Shown in pieces: positions 7,196 to 14,756 of a DNA stretch of 42,497 nucleotides; the first letter of the stretch is position 1; each line of letters opens with the position of its first letter. Under the pieces are notes generated by a model that searched no databases, was not told where the DNA came from, and saw nothing but the letters and a program-made list of their open reading frames with translations. Source of the DNA: a virus; IMG/VR virus record IMGVR_UViG_3300047446_000271, positions 1-42,497 of that record, one strand, 5' to 3'. The position numbers were made by a program, and so were the translations under genes.

Positions 7196-7744
7196 ATGGT
7201 AGAGAGCATCAATTCAGCCATAACCGCGATGTGTAAAGCGTATCCGTCCGGCCGGGTGGGAATGGCAAAAGCGTTGGGAATGTCCATCGATCAGTTTCAC
7301 AACCACATGTATCAGAAGGTTGGAAGCCGTTTCTTTTCGGTTAGCGAACTGGAACAGATGGAAGATTTATCCGGAACGTCGCTCCTGGCTGACTACTTTG
7401 CGAATCGCCGCGGGAAATTGCTGGTGGATATTCCAAAACCAGAGTCCCTCGATAACGTTGACCTGTTTCAGCATGAAATGCAGTTGAACGCAGTAAGAGG
7501 GAAGTTGGACCAGGCGAAGTTCGCGGCACTGGCTGACGGGGTAATTGATAGCAAGGAGAAGAAGACTTTATCGCAGATGTTCCACAACAGCATTCGCCAT
7601 CAGATGCATGGATTCATGGGGTTTATGGCGCTGTATGGGGTTTCTGATGGGGCAGTAGATATGTTTGTTGCGTCGAGAAAAGATGACGCCCGCGAGTGTG
7701 CAGCTCCGGGCGCCGTGGCGTGTCGATTCAGTGGAGAACTTTAA
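7196..7744 (+). CDS. YmfL/CII-like phage regulatory protein
   Basis: This 182-residue protein resembles YmfL of the e14 prophage and the CP76/CII-like regulators: NSAITAMCKAYPSGRVGMAK, then an HTH-like MAKALGMSIDQFHNHMY, then FFSVSELEQMEDLSG. The C-terminal half is helical and ends in a divergent tail. It occupies the CII position, directly after cro, with an AAGGAAAA ribosome site. It is probably a transcription factor of the lysis-lysogeny decision; the exact target is not visible. Confidence 0.8.
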   Translation: MVESINSAITAMCKAYPSGRVGMAKALGMSIDQFHNHMYQKVGSRFFSVSELEQMEDLSGTSLLADYFANRRGKLLVDIPKPESLDNVDLFQHEMQLNAVRGKLDQAKFAALADGVIDSKEKKTLSQMFHNSIRHQMHGFMGFMALYGVSDGAVDMFVASRKDDARECAAPGAVACRFSGEL

Positions 7745-7747
7745 CGC

Positions 7748-8098
7748 ATGAACAGTTTAACCAGAAACAAGGGAACACCGCAAATCCGCTGCCGTTCAGT
7801 GGCAGGTAGTGATTCAGCCCCGTTCCTGTATGAAGCAAATTTACAGGGTGAGTGGGTACCCATCAACTACCAGTTCGTTGCGTGGTTGGTAGAAGACACG
7901 AAGATTCGTCATGAGGCTGAGCAATGCAAGAGCTTGACCGAAAGTACCGCGACTGGCGAGGGAACATCGTCAGGGTTACCGGTTACGACAGGGAAAAGCA
8001 GCAAGTCATATTCAGACGTGAAGACTATGAGCATGACTGTATGCAGCCAGTTGAGCAATTCCGCGACAAATTCACAAGGGTTGAAGAATGAGCACTAA
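7748..8098 (+). CDS. Small hypothetical phage protein, C-terminus uncertain
   Basis: The frame codes for 116 residues starting MNSLTRNKGTPQIRCRSVAG. The first 60 or so residues, including GEWVPINYQFVAWLVEDTKI, look like a normal phage protein. The rest is low-complexity Ser/Thr and lies opposite another, more convincing gene (DUF4222, 7924-8091) in a different frame. The true product may once have ended near 7925, with the tail arising from loss of a stop or a frameshift. Its place after the YmfL-like gene corresponds to YmfM in e14, but I cannot confirm homology. Confidence 0.55.
   Translation: MNSLTRNKGTPQIRCRSVAGSDSAPFLYEANLQGEWVPINYQFVAWLVEDTKIRHEAEQCKSLTESTATGEGTSSGLPVTTGKSSKSYSDVKTMSMTVCSQLSNSATNSQGLKNEH
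7924..8091 (+). CDS. DUF4222 family small protein
   Basis: This 55-residue protein is coded in a different frame inside the 3' part of the preceding ORF. It has the DUF4222 pattern seen in lambdoid phages: Y-x-D-W-R-G near residue 8, VTGYDREKQQVIFRR in the middle, and CMQPVEQFRDKFTRVEE at the end. The function is unknown. Its TGA overlaps the ATG of the initiator gene (ATGA at 8088), implying translational coupling and supporting that this frame is used. Confidence 0.8.
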   Translation: MQELDRKYRDWRGNIVRVTGYDREKQQVIFRREDYEHDCMQPVEQFRDKFTRVEE

Positions 8099-9107
8099 GT
8101 TAAGCAGCTACGTGTGGGACGGCTGCGCGGCGGCGGGTATGAAGTTATCCAGCGTGGCGATAATGGCGCGCCTGGCTGATTTCAGCAGCGATGAGGGTGT
8201 GTGCTGGCCTTCCATTGAAACCATCGCTCGTCAACTTGGCGCAGGCCCAAGCACAGTAAGAACTGCGATTGCGAAGCTGGAAACTGACGGATGGTTAACG
8301 CGTACGGCTCGCCGCAAGGGCAATCGTAACGCCTCGAACGTCTACCGTCTGAATGTTCAAAAACTACAGGCGGCGGCATTTGCTCACCTGCCAGATTCTG
8401 ATGCGTCAGAATCTGACACATCAAAATCTGATGCATCAAAATTTGACGGGTCAAAATCCAGAAAGAAAAGCAGTTTTCACCCTCCAGAATCTGGCGGGGA
8501 TCCGTCAGTAAATTCAAAACAAGATCCATCAGAAGTAAAAGACTCTCGTCAGCCTGCTGCGCAGACCGACCGTGAAGTTGAAATTACTGATCTGGCTAAA
8601 CAGGTTCTTACCCACCTGAACACCGTGACCGGTTCCCGGTACCAGGTCAGCAAATCATCCCTGGAAAACATCCGTGCCCGGCTCGGAGAAGATTTCACGC
8701 TGGAAGATTTAAATCTGGTCGTCGACTACAGCCAGGCCAAGTGGGGCGCTGATATCAAGATGGCGGAATACCTCCGGCCTGTGACGCTGTTCCAGATCTC
8801 CAAATTCCCTGGCTACCTCCAGTCTGCAACCAAGTGGCATGCAGCAGGCCGCCCTGAGAATGTTGACGGCAAGTGGGTTAAGCCTGGAGAAGTTCCGGTT
8901 GGTGATACCACCGAACGTGATGCGGCATACAAGCGCTACATGAGCGGGACTATCTCCCAGGCCAAACCAAGTGAGCTTGAATTGCGTGTTGGCAAAGCGG
9001 CAAGCGCGGCGAACCTGCGGAAGCAGAGTCCATCTTTTGCAATCAGTCGCTGGAACAGCATCTGGAAAGAACAAGCGCAGCGTGGCAACCAGGGGGCAGC
9101 AGCATGA
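8088..9107 (+). CDS. Replication initiator, O-like (HTH plus phage C-terminal domain)
   Basis: This 339-residue protein has the two-domain layout of phage initiators such as e14 YmfN. The N-terminal winged helix (about 1-95, WPSIETIARQLGAGPSTVRTAI) would bind DNA. A low-complexity linker (about 100-160) is encoded by iteron-like repeats. The C-terminal domain (about 165-250, with YQVSKSSLENIRARLGEDF and a KFPGYL end) matches the conserved phage C-terminal family thought to contact the host replication machinery. It probably opens the origin and recruits host helicase; no phage helicase or loader gene is visible nearby. Confidence 0.85.
   Translation: MSTKLSSYVWDGCAAAGMKLSSVAIMARLADFSSDEGVCWPSIETIARQLGAGPSTVRTAIAKLETDGWLTRTARRKGNRNASNVYRLNVQKLQAAAFAHLPDSDASESDTSKSDASKFDGSKSRKKSSFHPPESGGDPSVNSKQDPSEVKDSRQPAAQTDREVEITDLAKQVLTHLNTVTGSRYQVSKSSLENIRARLGEDFTLEDLNLVVDYSQAKWGADIKMAEYLRPVTLFQISKFPGYLQSATKWHAAGRPENVDGKWVKPGEVPVGDTTERDAAYKRYMSGTISQAKPSELELRVGKAASAANLRKQSPSFAISRWNSIWKEQAQRGNQGAAA
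8395..8454. repeat. Four tandem 15-bp iterons, probable replication origin
   Basis: Four direct repeats fill 8395-8409, 8410-8424, 8425-8439 and 8440-8454, with consensus AATCTGAYGCATCAA and only small differences. They encode SDASE/SDTSK/SDASK/FDGSK in the linker of the initiator. In lambda the origin iterons also lie inside gene O, so this is the likely binding site of the protein that contains it. An AT-richer stretch follows. Confidence 0.75.
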
Positions 9108-9547
9108 AACCCAAAATTCAGGCAATGGTAGTGGAGCTGATTCAGAAGAACCCTGGCGCCACAGTATCGGTTGTTCGTGAGCTTATGAAAGGCATCGCCA
9201 AGGGAACTCTGTGTTCGACGCTGTCTCGTATTTATTTACTTAACCTGGTGAAGCGCCAGAAAGTTGACGGTGGTGTGTATGCCTACTGGATTAACGACGG
9301 TTCGCTGGTAGCGGAAGAGCCGGAAGAAGAAGTATCTGAGGCGTTGGGCCTGAGCAATTTCAAATACGTCAGCCTGGAAGAACGCGAACGCCGTTATCAA
9401 CTGGCATGTGAGCTTAAAGAAAAAGGGCTATATCGCCGCGCTGACCGTGTCCTTCTTGAGCTGCTGGACGTAACCCCAACCACAAGTGAACGCGAGCGCA
9501 TTATTCAAAAGCGCGCCGGAATGAGCCGCCTGGAGCATTGGCTATGA
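9104..9547 (+). CDS. Winged-helix regulator with PerC-like C-terminus
   Basis: This 147-residue protein has an N-terminal winged helix (about 1-70) and a C-terminal block, YQLACELKEKGLYRRADRVL followed by ERERIIQKRAGM, that matches the PerC family. PerC proteins activate virulence genes in pathogenic E. coli, and related copies are common in prophages, where some affect host gene expression. Start and stop both overlap their neighbours as ATGA, so it is co-translated with the initiator and the methyltransferase. Confidence 0.75.
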   Translation: MKPKIQAMVVELIQKNPGATVSVVRELMKGIAKGTLCSTLSRIYLLNLVKRQKVDGGVYAYWINDGSLVAEEPEEEVSEALGLSNFKYVSLEERERRYQLACELKEKGLYRRADRVLLELLDVTPTTSERERIIQKRAGMSRLEHWL

Positions 9548-12099
9548 GATATGGATCTGTATGTAGCGGCATCGAAGCGGCAAGCGTTGCCTGGGAAGGA
9601 TTGGGATGGAAAGCGGCGTGGTTTGCAGAAATTGAACCATTCCCGGCAGCTGTGTTAGCCAGCCACTGGCCGGAAGTTCCAAACCTTGGCGATATGACAA
9701 AGATTGCTGATGCGGTGCGGGCTGGAGCATGTGAAGCACCAGATGTACTTGTGGGTGGTACACCATGCCAGGCATTTAGTGTGGCTGGACTGCGCAATGG
9801 TCTTAGCGATGCCCGTGGTCAATTAACTCTTTCATATGTGGAATTATCGAATGCAATCGACGAAAAACGTCACGCCAAAGGCGAAGAACCAGCGATCATT
9901 GTCTGGGAAAACGTCCCGGGTGTCCTCAGTAGCAAAGACAACGCCTTCGGATGTTTTCTGGCAGGACTTGCCGGAGAAAGCAGTGAGCTGCAGCCAGCAG
10001 GGGAAAAATGGACAAACGCTGGTTGTGTGTATGGACCACAAAGGGCTGTCGCCTGGCGAGTCCTTGATGCTCAATTTTTCGGAGTGGCCCAACGCCGCCG
10101 CCGTGTGTTCGTTATCGCAAGTGCTCGAAACGGATTCGATCCCGCAAAAGTACTTTTTGAGTCCGAAAGCCTGCGCCGGGATACTCCGCCGCGCCGGGAA
10201 CCGAAATCGACAACTACCTTTGCTTCTGGAAAACGCGCTGAAAGCGGTAGTCACTGGGACAACCCAGTAAACCCGCACCCAACATTGAATCAGTCAAACA
10301 ACATCGGTGGTATAGGGTCGAGTAACCAGGAAGTTTTTTCGCAGCGTGGGGCCGGGATTGTTTGTGATGGTCACACTACAGTGACCTATTCTGAGGTTTC
10401 CCGAACTTTGCTGGCAAAAGAAAACGACAGCACGGCAGAGGATTTAGACACTTACGCAATTTCATTGGCTGAAACTCAGTATGGCGAAGAAATAGCTGGG
10501 ACATTAACAGCCCGTCATGATTCCAGCCCATGCGCCGATAGGGGGATGAATGTCCTTGCTTACGGAGGCGGTAATATCAGTGGTTCAGTGGATGTAGCAG
10601 CTTGCCTAACAGCGAAAGGAAATCGCCAGGATTTCGAAGTAGAAACATTTGCACTGGCTTTCCCGGAGAGAATGAGTAGTACGCAGGCTGCCACCACTGA
10701 AAACCTCGCTCCCGCATTAATGTCCCGAAATCCGACAGCAATCGCCTTCAGTAGTAAAAATCACGGAGCTGATGCCACTGCTGATTTGTCACCAACATTA
10801 CGGGCTGGCAATAGCGATAAAAGTCATGCAAGTGGTGGGCAGCCACCGGCAATTGCGTACGAGCCGTACACTCTGGCAATTCGTGGGCGAGTAGATGGCT
10901 CATCGGTTGAAATCCGTAATGATGGTACGGCAAATGCCCTACTGACACCAAATGGCGGCCGCGCAGGAATGGGTGTGGGAGCTATTGGCTGGGGAATGCA
11001 GGTTCGTCGGCTTACACCACGCGAGTGTGAGCGGCTTCAGGGATTTCCTGATGATCACACCCTCATTCCGTATGGTCGAAGAGTCACCCCGGAAAAGATG
11101 GATCGTGACTTCGCAAAATACCTGATGCGAGGAGGGAAACTGTTATTTGAACAGTGCTGTGACAGAGCTGCAGATGGGCCACGCTACAAAGCGATTGGTA
11201 ACAGCATGGCTGTCCCTGTCATGCGCTGGATTGGTGAGCGCATTGCTGTAGTGGCAACAAAACCAGAAACGGCTGCTGTGCCACGTGCTTTCCAGCGACC
11301 ATTCCTTAAATGGGCTGGTGGTAAATTCTCTCTGCTTAACGAACTAGATAAACACATCCCTGCTGGGCTACGCCTCATTGAGCCTTTCGTCGGTGGTGGC
11401 TCTGTATTCCTGAACTCAGATAAGCATGCCAACTATTTGCTGGCCGATGTTAATGCTGATCTGGTGAATCTTTATCAGATGCTTGCAGTAGCACCAGCAG
11501 CTGTAATCAAGTCAGCAAAATTCATGTTTGACCGAATGAATACTGCTGAAGATTTTGACGCTATCAAGGCTGAATTCAATGCTCAGTCTCTCGATGCAGT
11601 TGAGCGTGCAGCTGCATTCCTCTATCTCAATCGCCACTGCTTCAACGGCCTGATGCGCTACAACCTGAAAAATCAGTTCAACGTTGGATTTGGCAAATAT
11701 CCATCCCCTTACTTCCCTGAAGAAGAGATCACGGCGTTTGCTGGAATGTCGCATAACTGCGTGTTTATGAACGCAGGCTTCCGCAGAACTATCGCACTGG
11801 CTGGTGAAGGGGATGTTGTCTACTGCGATCCACCATATGAGCCACTGCCTGGAACCGCTGGTTTTACGTCATACGCTGCTGGTGGATTCGGCTGGGATGA
11901 ACAGGAAGCCTTGGCTAAGTGCTGTGTTTCAGCCCATCAGCGCGGGGCGAAAATCGTCATATCAAACTCAACTGCACCACGAATTATTGAGCTTTATGAG
12001 CAGTATGGTTTTGAGCTTCATCTTGTCACTGGCCGCCGTTCTATCTCAAGCAAGGGTAGTACGCGCGAGTCGGCTAAAGACCTGATCGCAACTCTGTAG
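9544..12099 (+). CDS. Fused DNA methyltransferase: cytosine-C5 plus adenine-N6
   Basis: This 851-residue protein carries two methyltransferases. The first (about 1-570) is a C5-cytosine enzyme with GSVCSGIEAA as motif I, GGTPCQAFSVAG with the catalytic Cys near 75, ENVPGVL, QRRRRVF, and at its end LTPRECERLQGFP and GNSMAVP. Its long target-recognition region has repeated units such as GTLTARHD, CLTAKGN and LSPTLRAGN. The second (about 580-851) is Dam-like: FLKWAGGK near 587, EPFVGGGSVFLN and catalytic DPPY near 762. One chain should therefore methylate both C and A. I use the ATG at 9544; an in-frame TTG lies two codons upstream. No cognate nuclease is seen, so anti-restriction or regulation is likely. 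Confidence 0.92.
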   Translation: MRYGSVCSGIEAASVAWEGLGWKAAWFAEIEPFPAAVLASHWPEVPNLGDMTKIADAVRAGACEAPDVLVGGTPCQAFSVAGLRNGLSDARGQLTLSYVELSNAIDEKRHAKGEEPAIIVWENVPGVLSSKDNAFGCFLAGLAGESSELQPAGEKWTNAGCVYGPQRAVAWRVLDAQFFGVAQRRRRVFVIASARNGFDPAKVLFESESLRRDTPPRREPKSTTTFASGKRAESGSHWDNPVNPHPTLNQSNNIGGIGSSNQEVFSQRGAGIVCDGHTTVTYSEVSRTLLAKENDSTAEDLDTYAISLAETQYGEEIAGTLTARHDSSPCADRGMNVLAYGGGNISGSVDVAACLTAKGNRQDFEVETFALAFPERMSSTQAATTENLAPALMSRNPTAIAFSSKNHGADATADLSPTLRAGNSDKSHASGGQPPAIAYEPYTLAIRGRVDGSSVEIRNDGTANALLTPNGGRAGMGVGAIGWGMQVRRLTPRECERLQGFPDDHTLIPYGRRVTPEKMDRDFAKYLMRGGKLLFEQCCDRAADGPRYKAIGNSMAVPVMRWIGERIAVVATKPETAAVPRAFQRPFLKWAGGKFSLLNELDKHIPAGLRLIEPFVGGGSVFLNSDKHANYLLADVNADLVNLYQMLAVAPAAVIKSAKFMFDRMNTAEDFDAIKAEFNAQSLDAVERAAAFLYLNRHCFNGLMRYNLKNQFNVGFGKYPSPYFPEEEITAFAGMSHNCVFMNAGFRRTIALAGEGDVVYCDPPYEPLPGTAGFTSYAAGGFGWDEQEALAKCCVSAHQRGAKIVISNSTAPRIIELYEQYGFELHLVTGRRSISSKGSTRESAKDLIATL
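9836..10270 (+). CDS. Overlapping +1-frame ORF inside the methyltransferase gene
   Basis: A 144-codon frame is open entirely within the cytosine methyltransferase coding sequence. Its C-terminal half reads SEWPNAAAVCSLSQVLE, then QKYFLSPKACAGILRRA, then a Leu-rich end. From memory, many phage proteins end with the SPKAC-GILRRA signature, so this frame looks like a real conserved domain and not chance. The main frame over the same bases is also canonical (GPQRAVAWRVLDAQFFGVAQ). There is no obvious ribosome site at 9836, so expression could be by internal initiation or frameshifting. The function is unknown. Confidence 0.5.
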   Translation: MWNYRMQSTKNVTPKAKNQRSLSGKTSRVSSVAKTTPSDVFWQDLPEKAVSCSQQGKNGQTLVVCMDHKGLSPGESLMLNFSEWPNAAAVCSLSQVLETDSIPQKYFLSPKACAGILRRAGNRNRQLPLLLENALKAVVTGTTQ

Positions 12100-12107
12100 G
12101 GGGAATT

Positions 12108-12458
12108 GTGGAAGAAAAGAAAAAACTCACCGAGCGCCAGCAGAAAGTTCTGTCGGGGATTATGGAGTATCAGGAGCTTTGCCATTATCCGCCGACCGTT
12201 CAGGAAATTGCGGACATCATGGGATTTAGCTCTCCAAACGCCGCCGCAGTCCACCTGAAAGCGCTGCAAAGCAAAGGTTATATATCTCTATCCCCGGGCA
12301 AGGCCCGGGGTATCAAGATAACCGGAACCCAAAGCCCGGCTGCTCAGCGAGATGAAGCGCTGGTGGTGTTGCGTGAACTACTGGCCTGCTCCGTTGGTTC
12401 AGCGGAACGGGCAGCAGAGCTGTTAAGCCGATATCCACACCAGGGAGCGCAGGCATGA
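12108..12458 (+). CDS. Stand-alone LexA-type DNA-binding domain protein
   Basis: This 116-residue protein has only the LexA winged-helix domain (residues 7-72): LTERQQKVL, YPPTVQEIADIMGFSSPNAA, HLKALQSKGYI. The S24 autoprotease half is missing and is replaced by about 45 helical residues. In E. coli LexA the recognition helix has Glu44 and Glu45; here they are Ala47 and Val48, while Ser42, Asn44 and Ala45 are kept. It could bind altered operators, or bind SOS boxes without being cleaved. The start is GTG after GGGGGA. It overlaps rusA by four bases. Confidence 0.8.
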   Translation: MEEKKKLTERQQKVLSGIMEYQELCHYPPTVQEIADIMGFSSPNAAAVHLKALQSKGYISLSPGKARGIKITGTQSPAAQRDEALVVLRELLACSVGSAERAAELLSRYPHQGAQA

Positions 12459-12838
12459 AATTAACCCTGCCATTTCCACCGAGCGTAAACACTTACTGGC
12501 GCGCCCCGAACAAGGGGCCGCTGGCCGGTCGCCATCTCATCAGTGAAAAAGGGCGGCAATTCCGTACCGCTGCCTTTGCTTCGGTCATAGAGCAGCTCCG
12601 CAGAAAACCAAAACCACTTGATGGTGAGCTATCAGTATCCGTCATCCTCTACCCACCAGACCGCCGCAACCGGGATCTGGACAACTACGGGAAAGCACTG
12701 TTTGACGCCCTCACGCATTCTGGTGTCTGGCATGACGACAGCCAGATGAAGCAAATGCTGGTGGAGTGGGGGCCAATTGTGCCTAAGGGAAGTGCGGAAA
12801 TAATTATCGAAGAATTCATGCGGAATAATGAGATATGA
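12455..12838 (+). CDS. rusA: RusA Holliday junction resolvase
   Basis: This 127-residue protein cuts four-way junctions formed in phage recombination and replication. It matches E. coli RusA of the DLP12 prophage: an N-terminal LPFPPSVNTYWR, and the catalytic set D74, D76, K80 and D95, which aligns with D70, D72, K76 and D91 of the studied enzyme. The block RNRDLDNYGKALFDALTHSG is the family signature. It lies between the LexA-like gene and a small coupled gene, a usual place for ninG or rusA upstream of Q. Confidence 0.95.
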   Translation: MKLTLPFPPSVNTYWRAPNKGPLAGRHLISEKGRQFRTAAFASVIEQLRRKPKPLDGELSVSVILYPPDRRNRDLDNYGKALFDALTHSGVWHDDSQMKQMLVEWGPIVPKGSAEIIIEEFMRNNEI

Positions 12839-12951
12839 GCGGAAAACTCCCGCTTGCATGTGGATATATACAGCGATATTTTAAAGCGGTGCGAGTTCCA
12901 GAGCGTGTGCAGCGGGTCTGGATAAATAACATCGAGTGGAGAATCAAATGA
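12835..12951 (+). CDS. Small hypothetical protein (38 aa) coupled at both ends
   Basis: This short frame runs MSGKLPLACGYIQRYFKAVR and ends WINNIEWRIK. Its ATG overlaps the rusA stop (ATGA at 12835), and its TGA overlaps the ATG of the KilA-N gene (ATGA at 12948). The double overlap, and a frame that exactly fills the interval, are good signs of a real gene. The product is basic with aromatic residues and no membrane segment. I do not recognise the family. Confidence 0.6.
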   Translation: MSGKLPLACGYIQRYFKAVRVPERVQRVWINNIEWRIK

Positions 12952-13745
12952 ATCAATTAATGACGATTGATGGCGTTTCCGTACGTCGTGATCTTGAAGG
13001 TCGCTATTGCCTGAATGATTTGCATCGTGCCGCAGGTGCTTTTGATAAGCATAAGCCAGCTTTCTGGCTTCGGAACGAGCAAGCAGTTCAGTTAGTGACC
13101 GAGTTGCAGATTAGCAACTCGCCTATGGAACAGCCTGTTCAGGTTATTCGTGGTGGCAATGAGCAGGGGACATATGTCTGCAAAGAACTGGTCTACGCAT
13201 ATGCCATGTGGATTAGCGCTTCTTTTAGTTTAAAAGTCATCCGAACTTTCGATTCCGCTGTTTCTGAACCAAATCCTGTAACAAACCTATCAGCTGATAA
13301 AATGAAAGCTGGCGTTATTTTGCTCGAGTTCATGAGAAAAGAACTCAATCTTTCAAATTCATCAGTACTTGGCGCCTGCAAAAAGCTACAGGATGCTGTT
13401 GGCCTTCCAAATTTAACCCCTCAATATGCTATTGATGCACCTGCTGGCGCGATGGATGGTTCAAGCCGTTCAACTCAGTCTCTTAGCTCTATTCTCAAAA
13501 ATAATAACATCCCACTGACCGCTAACCAGGCTTACCACCAACTGGCCAAGCTGGGGATCGTCGATCAAAAAACTCGCCCAAGCCGCTCCAGTGCTACTGG
13601 TGAAAAGAAATTCTGGTCATTGACCGCCAAAGGCTGCATGTATGGCAAGAACATGACCAGCCTGGGGAATCCCCGCGAAACACAACCACATTTCTTTGAA
13701 TCAAAGGCCGCCGAACTTTTGCGACTGATGGCTACGGCTCACTAA
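12948..13745 (+). CDS. KilA-N domain protein
   Basis: This 265-residue protein starts with a KilA-N DNA-binding domain (about 1-100): VSVRRDLEGRYCLNDLHRAA, FWLRNEQ, and TYVCKELVYAYAMWISASFS. The C-terminal half (about 180-260) looks like a second winged-helix region with ILKNNNIPLTANQAYHQLAK and FWSLTAKGCMYGKN. Such proteins occur in many phages as antirepressors or toxins to the host; the role here is not known. GGAG lies before the ATG at 12948. The alternative GTG at 12936 would add four residues. Confidence 0.85.
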   Translation: MNQLMTIDGVSVRRDLEGRYCLNDLHRAAGAFDKHKPAFWLRNEQAVQLVTELQISNSPMEQPVQVIRGGNEQGTYVCKELVYAYAMWISASFSLKVIRTFDSAVSEPNPVTNLSADKMKAGVILLEFMRKELNLSNSSVLGACKKLQDAVGLPNLTPQYAIDAPAGAMDGSSRSTQSLSSILKNNNIPLTANQAYHQLAKLGIVDQKTRPSRSSATGEKKFWSLTAKGCMYGKNMTSLGNPRETQPHFFESKAAELLRLMATAH

Positions 13746-13754
13746 GGGGGCAGC

Positions 13755-14744
13755 GTGAGGGCTCTACTTAGACCGGTAATCGTTCGAGAACTCGGCATGG
13801 TGATATTAAGGCCAGGCCAGGAACTTATGTCTCTGTTTGCCGGGCGCGTTCTAATCGATTACGCACCCGAATTCATGATTGAGTGGCCTTCTGGTGCACT
13901 GCCTCCGGCCAGGCAGTCTCTTGGTGATGATCCGGTACTGGCGCCATTCTTTGCCAATGAAAAGGTGATTCAGGCTGCAGGTGGACTGAATGGGCTTGAG
14001 CACTGGCTGGTACGCAACCTTGGTTACTGCCAGTGGCCACATTCTGAATATCACCATAACGAGCTGGTAACTACGCGTTTCGCCCAGGGCTCTATCCGTC
14101 TTTGCTGGCACTGCGATAACAAACTGAACGACCATGACACCAGGCAATTATCGGACATGGTCAGAGCCAATGTTGTTGCCTGGATAATTGATACGGCCCG
14201 GAGTGGATTGGGTTTTAACGAAAGCCATGTTCTCACTCTGCCCGAACTGTGCTGGTGGGCGACGAAGATGGACATCGTTGATTCACTGCCTGAAGGCATG
14301 GCCCGGCGCGCGCTACGCATGCCACAGGTGATAATCCCTTCAGTAACCCGGGAGAGTGACATCGTTCATGATGTTCCGGCCACCAGCATTATCCAGGAGA
14401 AGGCCAAAAAGATTTTGGCGCTCAAGGTCGATCCGGAGAGTCCTGAATCTTTCATGCTTCGACCAAAGCGCCGCCGTTGGGAAAACAAAAAATATACACG
14501 CTGGGTTAAAGCCCAGAAGTGCGCATGTTGCAACAACCAGGCAGACGATCCGCATCATCTCATCGGGTACGGGCAAGGAGGAATGGCTACTAAAGCACAT
14601 GATTTGTTTGTGATACCGCTGTGCAGGGCGCATCACGATGAGCTACACGAAAACGTAAAAGAATTTGAAAGAAAATACGGTACCCAGCCAGAGCTGGTAT
14701 TAAAAACTTTAGATCGTTCGCTGGCTATTGGCGTGCTGGCGTGA
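13755..14744 (+). CDS. DUF968 protein with HNH-like zinc motif
   Basis: This 329-residue protein belongs to the DUF968 group found before antiterminator Q in lambdoid phages. The N-terminal two-thirds include WPHSEYHHNELVTTRF, a paired CWHC, and a helical region. The C-terminus contains KCACCNNQADDPHHLIGYG and later CRAHHDELHEN, an HNH/His-Me finger pattern, so it may be a nuclease, perhaps acting on recombination intermediates like NinG. The start is GTG after a GGGGG ribosome site, nine bases past the KilA-N stop. Confidence 0.85.
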   Translation: MRALLRPVIVRELGMVILRPGQELMSLFAGRVLIDYAPEFMIEWPSGALPPARQSLGDDPVLAPFFANEKVIQAAGGLNGLEHWLVRNLGYCQWPHSEYHHNELVTTRFAQGSIRLCWHCDNKLNDHDTRQLSDMVRANVVAWIIDTARSGLGFNESHVLTLPELCWWATKMDIVDSLPEGMARRALRMPQVIIPSVTRESDIVHDVPATSIIQEKAKKILALKVDPESPESFMLRPKRRRWENKKYTRWVKAQKCACCNNQADDPHHLIGYGQGGMATKAHDLFVIPLCRAHHDELHENVKEFERKYGTQPELVLKTLDRSLAIGVLA

Positions 14745-14756
14745 GTGGAGAGAATA

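Noticed and set aside
8395-8454. Possible CRISPR array
   Set aside because: The repeats are directly adjacent without spacers and lie in frame inside the initiator gene, as expected for origin iterons.
9844-10278. A 144-codon minus-strand ORF inside the methyltransferase gene
   Set aside because: It has no ribosome site, no recognisable motif and runs against the operon; it is best explained as a shadow of the two rightward frames over the same bases.
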